Shown here: one piece after another, positions 19,690-29,539 of the stretch
Layout of the letters: each line of letters opens with the position of its first letter
Position numbering within the stretch: position 1 is the stretch's first letter
NCBI GenBank assembly: GCA_004519485.1
Contig: CP038135.1
Location: 186,001-250,000, forward strand
Reading direction: 5' to 3'
From: Nannochloropsis oceanica
Lineage: Eukaryota; Sar; Eustigmatophyceae; Eustigmatales; Monodopsidaceae
Length of the DNA: 64,000 bases
Position numbers and translations under genes: made by a program
Notes under the pieces: model-generated
Databases searched by the model: none
What the model saw: the letters and a program-made list of their open reading frames with translations, nothing else
Told to the model about the DNA's origin: nothing

Positions 19690-21933
19690 TCACTGCCCCG
19701 CCATCTCCGGCTCCCCCAATGGCACCATCCGTCTGGTCACCACTCTCACCTCATAATTATCCGGGTCCTCGTCATCATACCCCTTCTGCAACGCAATCAG
19801 CTCCTCCTTCCTAGCCATCATCTCCTCCCTCCTCCTCGCATAGAACGACCTGAACTCCGCCCGTCTGGCCCCCTTCCTCCTCCACTCCTCCCTCTTCTTA
19901 TTCATTTCCTTCTCTCGGTCCTCCTTGTCAAACCTCCTCTCGTACTTCCTCAAGTCTTTCTTCACCTTTCTCTGCTGTTCCGCCGTCAACAGCGAAGGCG
20001 GGCGAGGTCGCCATTGAAACATATAAAACTGCGGCTTCTCAATATGCGCTATCAGCGTTCCCTGAAACGTCCATACCCGGAACCCGTTGTCGTAGCTATA
20101 TTTGTAGTAGCTGTTACCCATCGGCTGTTGAATCGCATCAGTGAGGTATCGCCCTGACGGATCCCACTTCAAGTAATCGATGCGAGACAAGTCATCCCGC
20201 TTCGCAAGGCTGCTTTGGGTGTCCACGTCGTAAAATTCCAACGTACTCCCCTCCGTTAGGTTCGCCAACACAATGATGGAGCCATTCGGAGACCATAATA
20301 GCTTGTTCACCGTGCGGGCCTTAGGGCTCTCCAGGCGGTGGAGGAGGGTAACCTCCTTCTGTCCCGTCACTGGTTGCAACATGGAATAAAATGACACCGT
20401 GAAAGGATGCGCATCCTCCCCATGAAGGAGCGCGAATCGGTGGCCCGCAGGCTCCCACGCGAAATCCTGGACAGGAGTGGGATCCAACTCGACCATTTCG
20501 AGGGCGATCCCTGCTTCCTTGATGCGGAAAAGCTCCAGGGAAACCTTTTTCTTGGACTGGCGCTTCTTGTGCGTCACTTTCGCGCACAGGTACTCCCCCT
20601 CATTCTGCCACGTCAGCGCGCAGTCTTCCACATGAAACAAAGGCTTACGTCGCACCTCTTTCTTGCTAGGCAATTCCACCAACACCACCCTCGCCGGCTG
20701 TTGCTGCTTCTCCGGTGCCCAGTAAGCGAGCAGGTTCGACTTGGGACACCAGTCCCAACCCCGCAGTCCCTCGGCTCGTATCGACTTCCGATCCAACAAC
20801 TCCATACTGGGAACCTCAAACACGCTGATCTGACCCTCCACATCATCCATCACTCCATCTCCTCCAACGCCCCCCATGCTCACCTGCTTCTGATGCCCTG
20901 GCAGGCCCCCTCCTCCTCCACTCTCGTCCATCGCTGCTTGGGCTGCCTGAGGGTTCCTCAGATACGCACTCTTTCCCACCGCAATATATTTATCATCATG
21001 CGACCACTTGAAACAATTCCCTTTTCCATAAGGCTCCACAGGCCAGGATCTTAATGCAACCTGCTGCTGCACCGAGATGGACCTCTCCACGTCCCACACA
21101 ACCACATGACCGGGCCCATCCCCCGGTACTTGCGGATACGAATACGTGACCAGGTACCGATCCGTATTCGAAAAGTGCGCAAGCGCCACACCATGATGCG
21201 CCAATCGTGCCACTTTCTCGAAATTTGGGCCTCCCCACAGGGCAACGCCCTGCCTGTGGTAGGTCAGAAGGTAAGCCCCCGTTTTACTCCATGCCACGTA
21301 CTGGTCACACCAAAACCTCCCTTGTCCCGCCGCCTTCTCCCTCTCCCCTCCATACACCAACTCGGGGGTTCCTCCCGCCTCCGCCCAGAACACTTCAGTG
21401 TCTCTCCCGTGGCGCACCACGAACTGGTCGCGGAACTGAGCATCCTTCAACCACGCATACAGCCCCGGCACCGTCGTTAAAGGACGCGCTGGCTGAGGGG
21501 TATAGGTTTCGGGATGCGCCATCGTCCGGACCAAGTCAACGTAGCTGTTGACTTTCAGAGCGTGGGCCTTGTCGAAGTTCCAGTTGTTGGTGGCGGCGAT
21601 GGCTTTCTCGGCCGAGTCGCGCGCGAGGAAGTTGATGAAGGCATAGCCTTGGGTCATCCCAGTCGCATCGTCCACGGGCATCTGCAAACCGTCCTCGGCC
21701 AGGGGTCCGATTTGCTGGTAGATCTTTCGAACATAGCCCAGGAGCTTCTCGTACTTGTCTTTGGGGACCTTGGGCAGGTTGTCGACGACGATGGCGGTGG
21801 AGTAGTCAGGCTCGTAGACGGGCTCCACCCAATCGGTTGGCCCTTCCGAGAGGTAGCCCTTCAGCTCCTCATCGATGGTGGCGAGTGAGTCAAGCTGCTC
21901 GCCGTAGTCGTTGTCGTAGTCCTCGCCCGGCAT
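19690..21933 (-). CDS. Translation initiation factor eIF3 subunit B
   Basis: This is the RNA-binding scaffold of eIF3, acting on the 40S subunit. At about residues 45-135 it has an RRM-like domain (STAIVVDNLPKVPKDK, then GYAFINFLARDSAEKAI). A long WD40-like propeller follows, with blades visible as KWSHDDKYIAVGK, LLWSPNGSIIVLAN and KWDPSGRYLTDAI. The C-terminal helix, rich in KKDLRKYERRFDKEDREKEM and FYARRREEMMARKEE, is the eIF3b tail that binds other eIF3 subunits. The length of 747 is close to the 690-815 usual for the family. The start ATG (MPGEDYDNDY) is acidic as expected. It is one exon, convergent with the Sfi1-like gene. Confidence 0.95.
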   Translation of the reverse strand: MPGEDYDNDYGEQLDSLATIDEELKGYLSEGPTDWVEPVYEPDYSTAIVVDNLPKVPKDKYEKLLGYVRKIYQQIGPLAEDGLQMPVDDATGMTQGYAFINFLARDSAEKAIAATNNWNFDKAHALKVNSYVDLVRTMAHPETYTPQPARPLTTVPGLYAWLKDAQFRDQFVVRHGRDTEVFWAEAGGTPELVYGGEREKAAGQGRFWCDQYVAWSKTGAYLLTYHRQGVALWGGPNFEKVARLAHHGVALAHFSNTDRYLVTYSYPQVPGDGPGHVVVWDVERSISVQQQVALRSWPVEPYGKGNCFKWSHDDKYIAVGKSAYLRNPQAAQAAMDESGGGGGLPGHQKQVSMGGVGGDGVMDDVEGQISVFEVPSMELLDRKSIRAEGLRGWDWCPKSNLLAYWAPEKQQQPARVVLVELPSKKEVRRKPLFHVEDCALTWQNEGEYLCAKVTHKKRQSKKKVSLELFRIKEAGIALEMVELDPTPVQDFAWEPAGHRFALLHGEDAHPFTVSFYSMLQPVTGQKEVTLLHRLESPKARTVNKLLWSPNGSIIVLANLTEGSTLEFYDVDTQSSLAKRDDLSRIDYLKWDPSGRYLTDAIQQPMGNSYYKYSYDNGFRVWTFQGTLIAHIEKPQFYMFQWRPRPPSLLTAEQQRKVKKDLRKYERRFDKEDREKEMNKKREEWRRKGARRAEFRSFYARRREEMMARKEELIALQKGYDDEDPDNYEVRVVTRRMVPLGEPEMAGQ

Positions 21934-22417
21934 GGTACTGCGGGTTTGAGTTGGACGACGCGCTGTGTGAGCGTGCGTGACAGAATGTGAGAGTGTGTGT
22001 GTGTTGGGCGTAGGTGTGGGGAGGCAATGATGATGATAGGGTTAAGAGGAAAGCAACGGATGGTCGCGGGGTCTAGGAGAGACTTCAGCAGGCACGATTC
22101 CCCTTCTCCTGTGCATGGAACCAGTAGAGACAAGCGCATGTTATACACGGCGTGCACACATAAGGCGGCAACACACGGAATGGAAGAAGGAGGACAACCA
22201 CAGAAAAGGCGTGGGCGAGCTTTTCAGGACATGGCTCCCAATCGGAATATTTTGGAGCCCGCGCTGCCTGATACACGATGCGTCAACCCCTCCTGCCTCT
22301 CCTCCATCTCTTGACACTGGACAAAACGAAAAAAGGAAAACAGAACAAGCATGCACGCACATGACAAATATACACACTTTACTTACTTCTTTAGCTTCTT
22401 ACATGTCTACTTCAAAG
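21934..22417. other. Spacer between tandem minus-strand genes
   Basis: It holds the eIF3b upstream region and the 3' flank of the zinc-finger gene. No repeat or RNA gene was seen. Confidence 0.4.
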
Positions 22418-25072
22418 TCATCCTCGTCGCCCACCTCTGCCTCCCCGCGTTTCCGCAGAACCTCCCCCTGCATCAAACCTTCCACCGACCACCCTTCCCC
22501 CCCAACTCTCCTTGACCACACGATGCCGGGCTCCCAACAGCATTCCTTGTCCCTTGTGTAACCGACTAGGCTTGGCCCTGATGTCTTTGCACTTGGGGAT
22601 ATGTCGTGCGGCAGCCTGCTCATTGTATTTTCGTAGGCAATGCGGGCAAGGGACCAAGCTCTGTGACTGCATCCCAGATGCAGCAGCGGCGGATGATGAG
22701 AGAGCTGCAAGGAGAGTGGGGCTAACTGGACGGCCCTCCTTCTCGGCTTGCGCGACGCGACGGTTTGCCTTGAGCATGGCCCGGAAGCCTTGGGATTGCT
22801 GGAGCCATTTCTTGCCATCTTCGGCGGCAGGGATGGCGGCAGCAGTGGAGTCGAGGGAAACGGAGGGGAGGGATGAAAATGTGGTGCCCGTGATATATTG
22901 TCTTTTGACCTGTTTCTGCGGCAGTGGTCTGCGCGTGGCTGCGAGTGTGGCTATGTCCGTCCGATCCACCTCTTTCTTCTCCTGCTGCTGCTCCTCTCTC
23001 TGGCGACAACGCGCCAGACAAGCGACAGATGCAGCTTGTGACTGTGACCAGGCTGTCCCTGCGGAGGCTGCCGTCCTTTTTTTCATCATTCTTTGATTTT
23101 CCGTGCTACCACTCACAGCAGCAGCACTACCCGTCCCTCCTCCCACTCCTCCCAACCGTCTGTTCACAAGAGGGCGCATCAGCTGCTGCTTCACATATTT
23201 TTCTGCTTCCGTTCCTTGAGTCCGTCGCTGTCGCGAGTCAAACCTAGGACGGGTCGAAATGAATACTTTCTGACACACACGAGAGTGCACCGAGAGGGCG
23301 CGTTGATTGAAGCTGCGCCCACACAATTCGCAAGGATAGACGTGAGTCGTAGGGCGCTCAACTTCTTCTCCAGTCGAAAAGGTGGTGTCATTGTCCTGGT
23401 GCTCTTGCTGCCAATGCTGGTGCTGCTTCGGGCGCGGATTGTCCTCATGGGGGGAGCTACTGGTGCTGGAGGGAGAGAGGGCGTCGAAGTAGTCTTCGTC
23501 CTCGTCCTCCTTCTTCTCCTTCAGCTTTTGCTCCCTTTCCGCTTTCTCCTCCGCTTCCACATCACCCTTACTGTACCAGCACGTGGCATTGAAGGATGGC
23601 GATGAGGATGAGAAATAAGAAGGAGGCAAAGAGTGGATTGGCCGGGAGGGGGAGGAGGAGGGGGAGGAGGAGGGGGAGGAGGAGGAAGACGACTTCTTCT
23701 GCAGCAGCTTGGCCTTGAGGAGGGAAAGGGAGGCGGACGTTGTGGCAGATTTTCGTTTAAAAACACAATCACCATCCTCTTCCGTGATACGAAAATGCTT
23801 TTCTGTCTCCTTCTCCCGTCTTTCATTCCCTTTGTGATAATTGTGGTAGTGTTTGTCCAACCCTCCCGCCCCAGTTGGCACCCGCCTACTACTGAGCTCC
23901 TGCTCCCCTTTCATCGGGGTACTATATTTTCCACCTTGGCGTGCCAGTCTCCCTTGTCTCATCCCTACCGCTGCAAACGCGGAGGTGGAAGTACAAATAG
24001 TAGCTGCCGAGATGGCAGCATCATCAGCAACAACAACAGCGTGGGAAGAGGCCTGTTGATATTGCTGCTGTTGATGTTGCTGCTGCTGCTTTTTTCTCGA
24101 CAGTCCCCCAGTTGGACCCGCGCCTACCATCGCATCGCTTGATGAGACGGGAAGAGGGTTGGAGAGGGGAGCAAGGGAATGTTGGTCTTCCTCATAGTTA
24201 TTTGGGCTCCAGGAAAGAGAGGAGGCGAGCTGATGCTGCTTGGTACTGACGTCGCTGGCACTGCTGGTGCTGCTGCTCTTGTTGCCGCTAGTGTGAGTAT
24301 ATGTCGGCTGGAGCTTGGTGGTCCGCAGGGACGGCAAGAAAGTTCCAGGCGCCTTTGCTGGTGCTGGTGCTGCCGTAGCTGCTCCCCTTGCACTCCGTCC
24401 ACCACCCCCACGACCATCACTGGTGCTCATGCTGTCATTTCTCCCTCGATGATGATCAGCGCCAGTCCCACTGCTGCTGTTACTGCTGCTTCGGCTGCAG
24501 CGCATGCTGCTGATGCTGCGACGGGCTGTGGCCATGGAAGAGGACGACCTCAGGAGGGTCGTTGATGAGGTTGAAGGGACGGCAAAGTACAGGTTCGCAC
24601 CGGGTGACTGGGTGACATCAATAGAGAGCTGTCGATTGGTATGGCTGTCACCACTGGCATTTTTCCTGTGCAAATTTGTCTTGGGCGCAAAGGTGTACGA
24701 CTCGTCGAGTATGCCCCCTACCGCGCGGTTGGCTCGCAATCTGGATGAGTGGGCAGGGGAAAAGAGGAGGGCGTTGGGTGAGTAATGCGTGGCCTCTCTC
24801 TGTCACGCTCCTGGAACAAAAACGTATTGATATTAAGTACAGATACACGAGGATAGAGAGACAGCTCGCTGAATTTATGCCCCGGACCTCCAAACTCAGC
24901 CCAAGCCTTTTTGGGGCCCTAGGGTCACTGACAGTCTGGCGTATTACGATGACAGGGCCAGATGACTTCCACCCACCCTCTCGACTCCCACGTACTTGTT
25001 GGCCTTCTCAATAGCTTCTTGTCGCTTAGCTGCCCATTGCCGGGGGTCCAGGAACAAAACCTTTGGTGGCAT
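22418..25072 (-). CDS. C2HC zinc-finger protein (ZC2HC1/FAM164-like)
   Basis: Two exons are proposed. Exon 1 (25072-24996) encodes MPPKVLFLDPRQWAAKRQEA and onward, ending at a strong GTACGT donor. Exon 2 begins at 24740 after a long pyrimidine tract and CAG. The phase fits and gives EKANKLRANRAVGG, removing the need for a non-ATG start. Two C2HC fingers are visible: CELCGRSFNQRALSVHSRVC near residue 496 and CPHCLRKYNEQAAARHIPKC near residue 726. Each has the CxxC-x12-HxxxC spacing of the zf-C2HC_2 family. Everything between and before is Ser/Gln/Arg-rich and probably disordered. ZC2HC1 relatives are often linked to cilia or flagella, but the role here is unknown. The predicted length is 799. 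Confidence 0.75.
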
Positions 25073-25886
25073 GAGTCGTCGACAGTCCTGCGTTTTTGCT
25101 TATCGACTCGCGAGATTTTCGCCCCAGGAGCAATCTAGATGTGAAAATTGGTTTGGAGGCGGAGAAAGTAACAACGTCGTCTTCCCACTCTAGCCCAGTC
25201 CTGTCATAGCATGAACAAGGCGTCGAGGTATCAATACAAAGCGTGGGTACATTGCCTAGTGGAAACGGAGCGAGGCCAACTTGCTTTGTTCCCAGGTTGC
25301 AGCCAGCAAACGGACATATGGCGGAGATAACCGGTGGCACCACAAACACCCAAGGCAGGCCTCCAAATAACTGACCGAGATGCCTTGAAGCTACATGTGT
25401 TAGGCCGACCGACGGGGCATGCGTCCTCGCCAACCAGGGCGGTGACTGGGTGGCTTTCCTTGCTAAACAAAGTCACCAGAAGCGTGATGGTGTTATATGT
25501 AGCGAGCCCACATCTAAATCGCTATCAAAACTCTCTTCCCCCCTCCCCCGTATCCGTCCCGGGACCGGGACTCCAGTGACACGAAGAAAGGGGTTGCTTC
25601 GCTCTGAGTTTGCCACAGCTTTTGCTTGATGGACTCACGCCTTGTACTATATACATTGACACAGGGAGAGGTGTAGGAAAGCGTCCCCGACCGGCCTGCC
25701 ATGCTCTGGAGGATGCCATCTGGATGATGCGCATCACAACCCAAGAAGGACAACTCCACCACTACCAAATTTAGAACAGTGGGGCATCACGATTTGCAGG
25801 CATAAAACCATATTGTTTGTAAGACAAGCACATCAGAGCAAGCACGAGGAGCGCGAACAGCGGCAGTGTTAGCAAGTGACGGAAGC
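25073..25886. other. Divergent intergenic region
   Basis: This lies between the zinc-finger and cyclin genes. Open frames on the minus strand (about 25100-25430 and 25514-25768) have no recognisable domain. It is presumably promoter and UTR. Confidence 0.4.
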
Positions 25887-26452
25887 ATGGCAGCGCCATT
25901 GACCCACTCCCCGCCCTTTCAAGTCATGCAGTACACGACGGGTGGAGAAGACGGCAAAGCGGGGGCCGGCGGCAGTGGGACGGGGGCTGACATGTCGGGG
26001 CAGGATGCGAGCTATGCAGGTATGTGCATGCATCCATCCATTGGTCGGGCGGACCGGGAGAGGAGGATGCCAGCGCTTGGTCATGCAGCAAGTAGCGTGA
26101 GAGGGAGACACGTGTTTGTCTGTGAATGTCCCACGTCCCCCGCCCTTGAGTCTCCGGCGATCTCGCGGGAACGGAAGGATCTCTAGCTACCAACATCGTA
26201 CAATCTCTCGTTCGGTTCCTCATTTGCTATTTCCCCCCCTCTCTCCTTTTCCTCCCCCTGTCTCCCAACTCTCTGACGAATCTGTAGAGTACTGCAAGCG
26301 CCAACGCGTGTACATGAGCCCGGGCCTCTGGGCGGAATTGGATGCGGACCCCCAGCGAGGCCTGGCCTTGATGGACATGGCAGCCGCACAACAAGCACAG
26401 CAAGCATCGCAGCAGCAGCAGCAGCAGCAGCAGAGGCGGCGGCAGCAACATG

Positions 26453-26493
<41 letters not shown>

Positions 26494-26494
26494 C

Positions 26495-26552
<58 letters not shown>

Positions 26553-28155
26553 GCAGCAGCAACAAGCACCACCACAGCAGCCGGTGTCACAGTACTTTCC
26601 CCACCAGCATCAACAGCTGAATCTGCTTGTACAGCAGCAGCACCAGCAGCACCAGCAGCACCAGCGGCAGCAGCACCAGCATGGAATGGAAGAAGAAAGT
26701 ATGCCCATGGCAACAATGCAAGCACAAGAGGACACCGACGACGACATCTCCAAATATTTTTACAAGTCCTCCCCGGAGTGTCTCGAGGACAGCACCAACA
26801 GCATCAGCAGTCGCGGTAACACCGCCTTCTCCTCTTCCGTCGCTGGTGGTAGTAAGACGACCGACGACGTTGTCACTTCTGTCTACCGTCCCTTGCTCAT
26901 GACGGGCACCACCCCCAACAGCACCAGCTCCATCTTCTGTCGCAATACAGCCTGTAATCCCGATGCCGATCAGATCATTTTGTGTATGTCGAGCGTCCTG
27001 CAGGTCCAGATGCTGCATGATAAGCAAGCAGGAGGCAACGAGGCCCTTCGGGAGAGATTCCGGGTGTTCGAGGCTCCCGTGACCGCAAGAACAGGAGCCT
27101 TGGGAGGAGGAGGAAGGGTGGCTGCAGCAGCAGCGGCAGCCAAAGGTGGAGAAGGGATGATGGTGGTTGAGGAGGAGGAGGGGCAGCAGCAACAGCAGCA
27201 GCAAGAAGAGGGACTGGAAGAAGAGGTGACGGTTGAAGAGATCCATCATTTCATCGAAGGAATCTTCAAAAGATCGCGCTTCTCACCGGAGTGTAATATC
27301 ATTGCATTGGTGTACATCAACCGTGTCATTTCCACCACTTCCCTCCCGCTCCATCCGCGTAATTGGAAATCCGTCGTCCTCGTCGCCCTCCTCTTGGCTC
27401 AGAAAGTGTGGGACGATCGATGCGTGGCCTTGTCATCCTTCTCCCAACACCTCCCCGATTTCCCCTTGGAGCGCATGCGCCTCGTCGAGCGCAAATTTCT
27501 GGAGCTGCTTCAATACCGGGCGACGGTGTCACAAGCTCTCTACACCCGTTACTATTTTGAATTGCGGGCGTTGTTTGAAAAACTGTTGGAACAAGAGAGT
27601 ATCTCGAGGGAATTTCCTCTCAAACCCATGGCCATGTGGCAAGCCCGCAAGCTAGAGCTCTGCTCGGACTCCTTTGGCTTGCGCGCTCGCGGGGCCAGCA
27701 GTAACAGTAATATTAGTGCTGCTTCCATCAGTATGAGTGGCGGTTCCGCCAGTATGGGGGGACGGCCGCCTTCCTCCTCCACCTCCGCCTCCTCTACCTT
27801 GCCTACCCGACCCTTGACGGGTGTGCAACCACACAGTCCGCTTGAGCCCTTTGCCGCTGCTACAGCTGCTGCTGCTGGTGGCGGTGCAGCAACTCCTGGC
27901 TGTGGCCCGTTGCGTTCCTCCCTCCTGCGCCTCCCGCCCCCCGGTCCCTCCAGCAAGCACCCTACCACCGTCTCGTACCCTTCGTCCTCCCTCTCCAGCA
28001 CTTCATCCACCTCGTCCTCGTCCTCGCGGAAGCCCCGAAATGTGACAGCTTCCGGGATCGCCCTCAATTCTCCCTGGACACCTCTCCCTCAGTCCCCTTC
28101 TCCTACCTACGAAGATGTTACGTACATGCCCAAGGGCAGGTACGTGCAGAGTTAA
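25887..28155 (+). CDS. Cyclin Y-like protein with long polyglutamine tract
   Basis: Two exons: 25887-26019 and 26288-28155. The GTATGT donor and TAG acceptor join in phase as DASYAEYCKRQ. The cyclin box lies at about residues 360-485: EEIHHFIEGIFKRSRFSPEC, ALVYINRVISTTSLPLHP, NWKSVVLVALLLAQKVWDD and VERKFLELLQYRATVSQALY. The KVWDD and ERKFLELLQ features are typical of cyclin Y (CCNY/Pcl-like), which activates CDK14/16-type kinases at membranes. The upstream segment KYFYKSSPECLEDSTNS also resembles the cyclin Y motif before the box. Before this come 37 consecutive Gln (26455-26565) and other Gln/His-rich stretches. The C-terminus is Ser/Pro-rich. The predicted length of 666 is about twice that of animal cyclin Y, all from low-complexity additions. 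Confidence 0.87.
26412..26680 (+). repeat. CAG/CAA tract encoding polyglutamine
   Basis: A run of 37 Gln codons at 26455-26565 changes from pure CAG to pure CAA and back. Shorter runs flank it, including eight Gln upstream and a CAGCAC-rich stretch downstream. It lies in the cyclin Y-like coding exon. Confidence 0.95.
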
Positions 28156-29082
28156 CGCGCGAAGGAGAAAGGAAGGGAGGGAGAAAGGGTGTACGTGTAC
28201 ATAGAATGTCAGGTTTCAATCGTAGCAATTCTAAATTTATGTGCATGTGTGGGAGATGCGAAAAGAAGCGGGTCATATATCTTCCTTGTACACAATCGTG
28301 GAGGGTGTTATTTCTGGTTTTTGTGGTTTCTTTACAAGAAGGAAAGTCTTTATTTGAAGGGACAGATGAATTGCTTACAAGCTTACGACGGGGAGAAAGT
28401 GAGTGAGAAAGGTGTGTCAGCAGCTGTCATTCAGAAGTAGGTTTACCGCAAAGTCCTCACTGTTGTCCTGGTAGGGTACGAAGAGTATTGTCTTGGCCGT
28501 GTTTTCCACGCCCATACCCGTGCTAAGGGAGTGGGGAATGTGGGGAGAAGGTTGGAGACACTGTCATTAAGTCATTAATTACCCTGAGAGGACCCCACCA
28601 CCACCGCCATAACTCTTTTGATGAGTTTATCGTCGTTGTCTTATTTGAGTAGCAGAGCCCTTTTCCCTCTCCTCTGGCAGGAGGTTGCAGGTAGAAAAAA
28701 GAAAAGAAAAGAGGGTGACGATGATGTATGAAAAGAAATGCGAATTGAAGATCAGAGAAGAGGACAGTGACGATGATGAAAGAGTGAAGGTGACGACGAA
28801 TGAGAGGAAGAAGAACAGCAATAGGAAAAAGTTGTGCGTGAAAAAAAAAGGTCCAGGAAGAGGAGGAGGAGGAGGGGGAGGAGGAGGAGGAGGAGGAGGA
28901 GGAGGAGGAAGACGGGATGAAATAGGAGACACGAAATCGGAAATAATGTGGGGCGCTGGGACATGGACAAGGAGGAAGTGTAGGGAGAGGAAGGGGAGAA
29001 GGGGGAGGAGAACCTCACATCAATTGTGGCCGATCGATCACCTTTCAACAACAACAGCGACAAAAGCAATCGCAGCAACAAT

Positions 29083-29131
<49 letters not shown>

Positions 29132-29539
29132 ATAGCAAGGAAAGACGACACATTTCCTGAAAACACATTTCGCTCTCTCCGGCCAACTCCCCATACAACC
29201 TGCAGGCACTGGGGGGGGGGGATCGATCACACAGAGCGGAAAATAGGAAACAGAAAGGGAGCGAAGTAGCGAAGCGAACAATGCACTGTCCGCGTGCGAG
29301 AGAAAACTCAATAGAAACCGAGACACAGCCGTCACCGATGGAGCTCGTGCATCCAGTGTTGATTACTTTGTGATTTTCTTCATGACTTTATTTGACGAAT
29401 TGCAATCGCTTGTCCGCTTTCCCTTTATTGCTTGTTGTATTTCTTTGTACACCGCTTTCTCCCTCCCTTATCCCCTCACTCCCTCCCCAGCATCGCGCGA
29501 TGACGCCCTCCTTTCTTCATCCCCTCCCTCTCTTCCACA
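28156..29539. other. Convergent intergenic region with GGA and CAG tracts
   Basis: A GGA microsatellite fills about 28856-28910 and an AGC/CAG tract about 29083-29130. The frames across them are low-complexity only. No gene is supported; it is likely 3' UTRs plus spacer. Confidence 0.5.

Noticed and set aside
25026-25768. Possible degenerate gene or mobile element upstream of the cyclin gene
   Set aside because: Frames lack any recognisable domain, terminal repeats or target duplications; only the short exon at 24996-25072 could be supported.
26183-26725. Minus-strand frames with poly-Val and poly-Leu
   Set aside because: Antisense reading of the CAG/CAA tract in the cyclin gene.
28685-29269. 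Frame through GGA and CAG tracts
   Set aside because: Low-complexity only, between two convergent genes.
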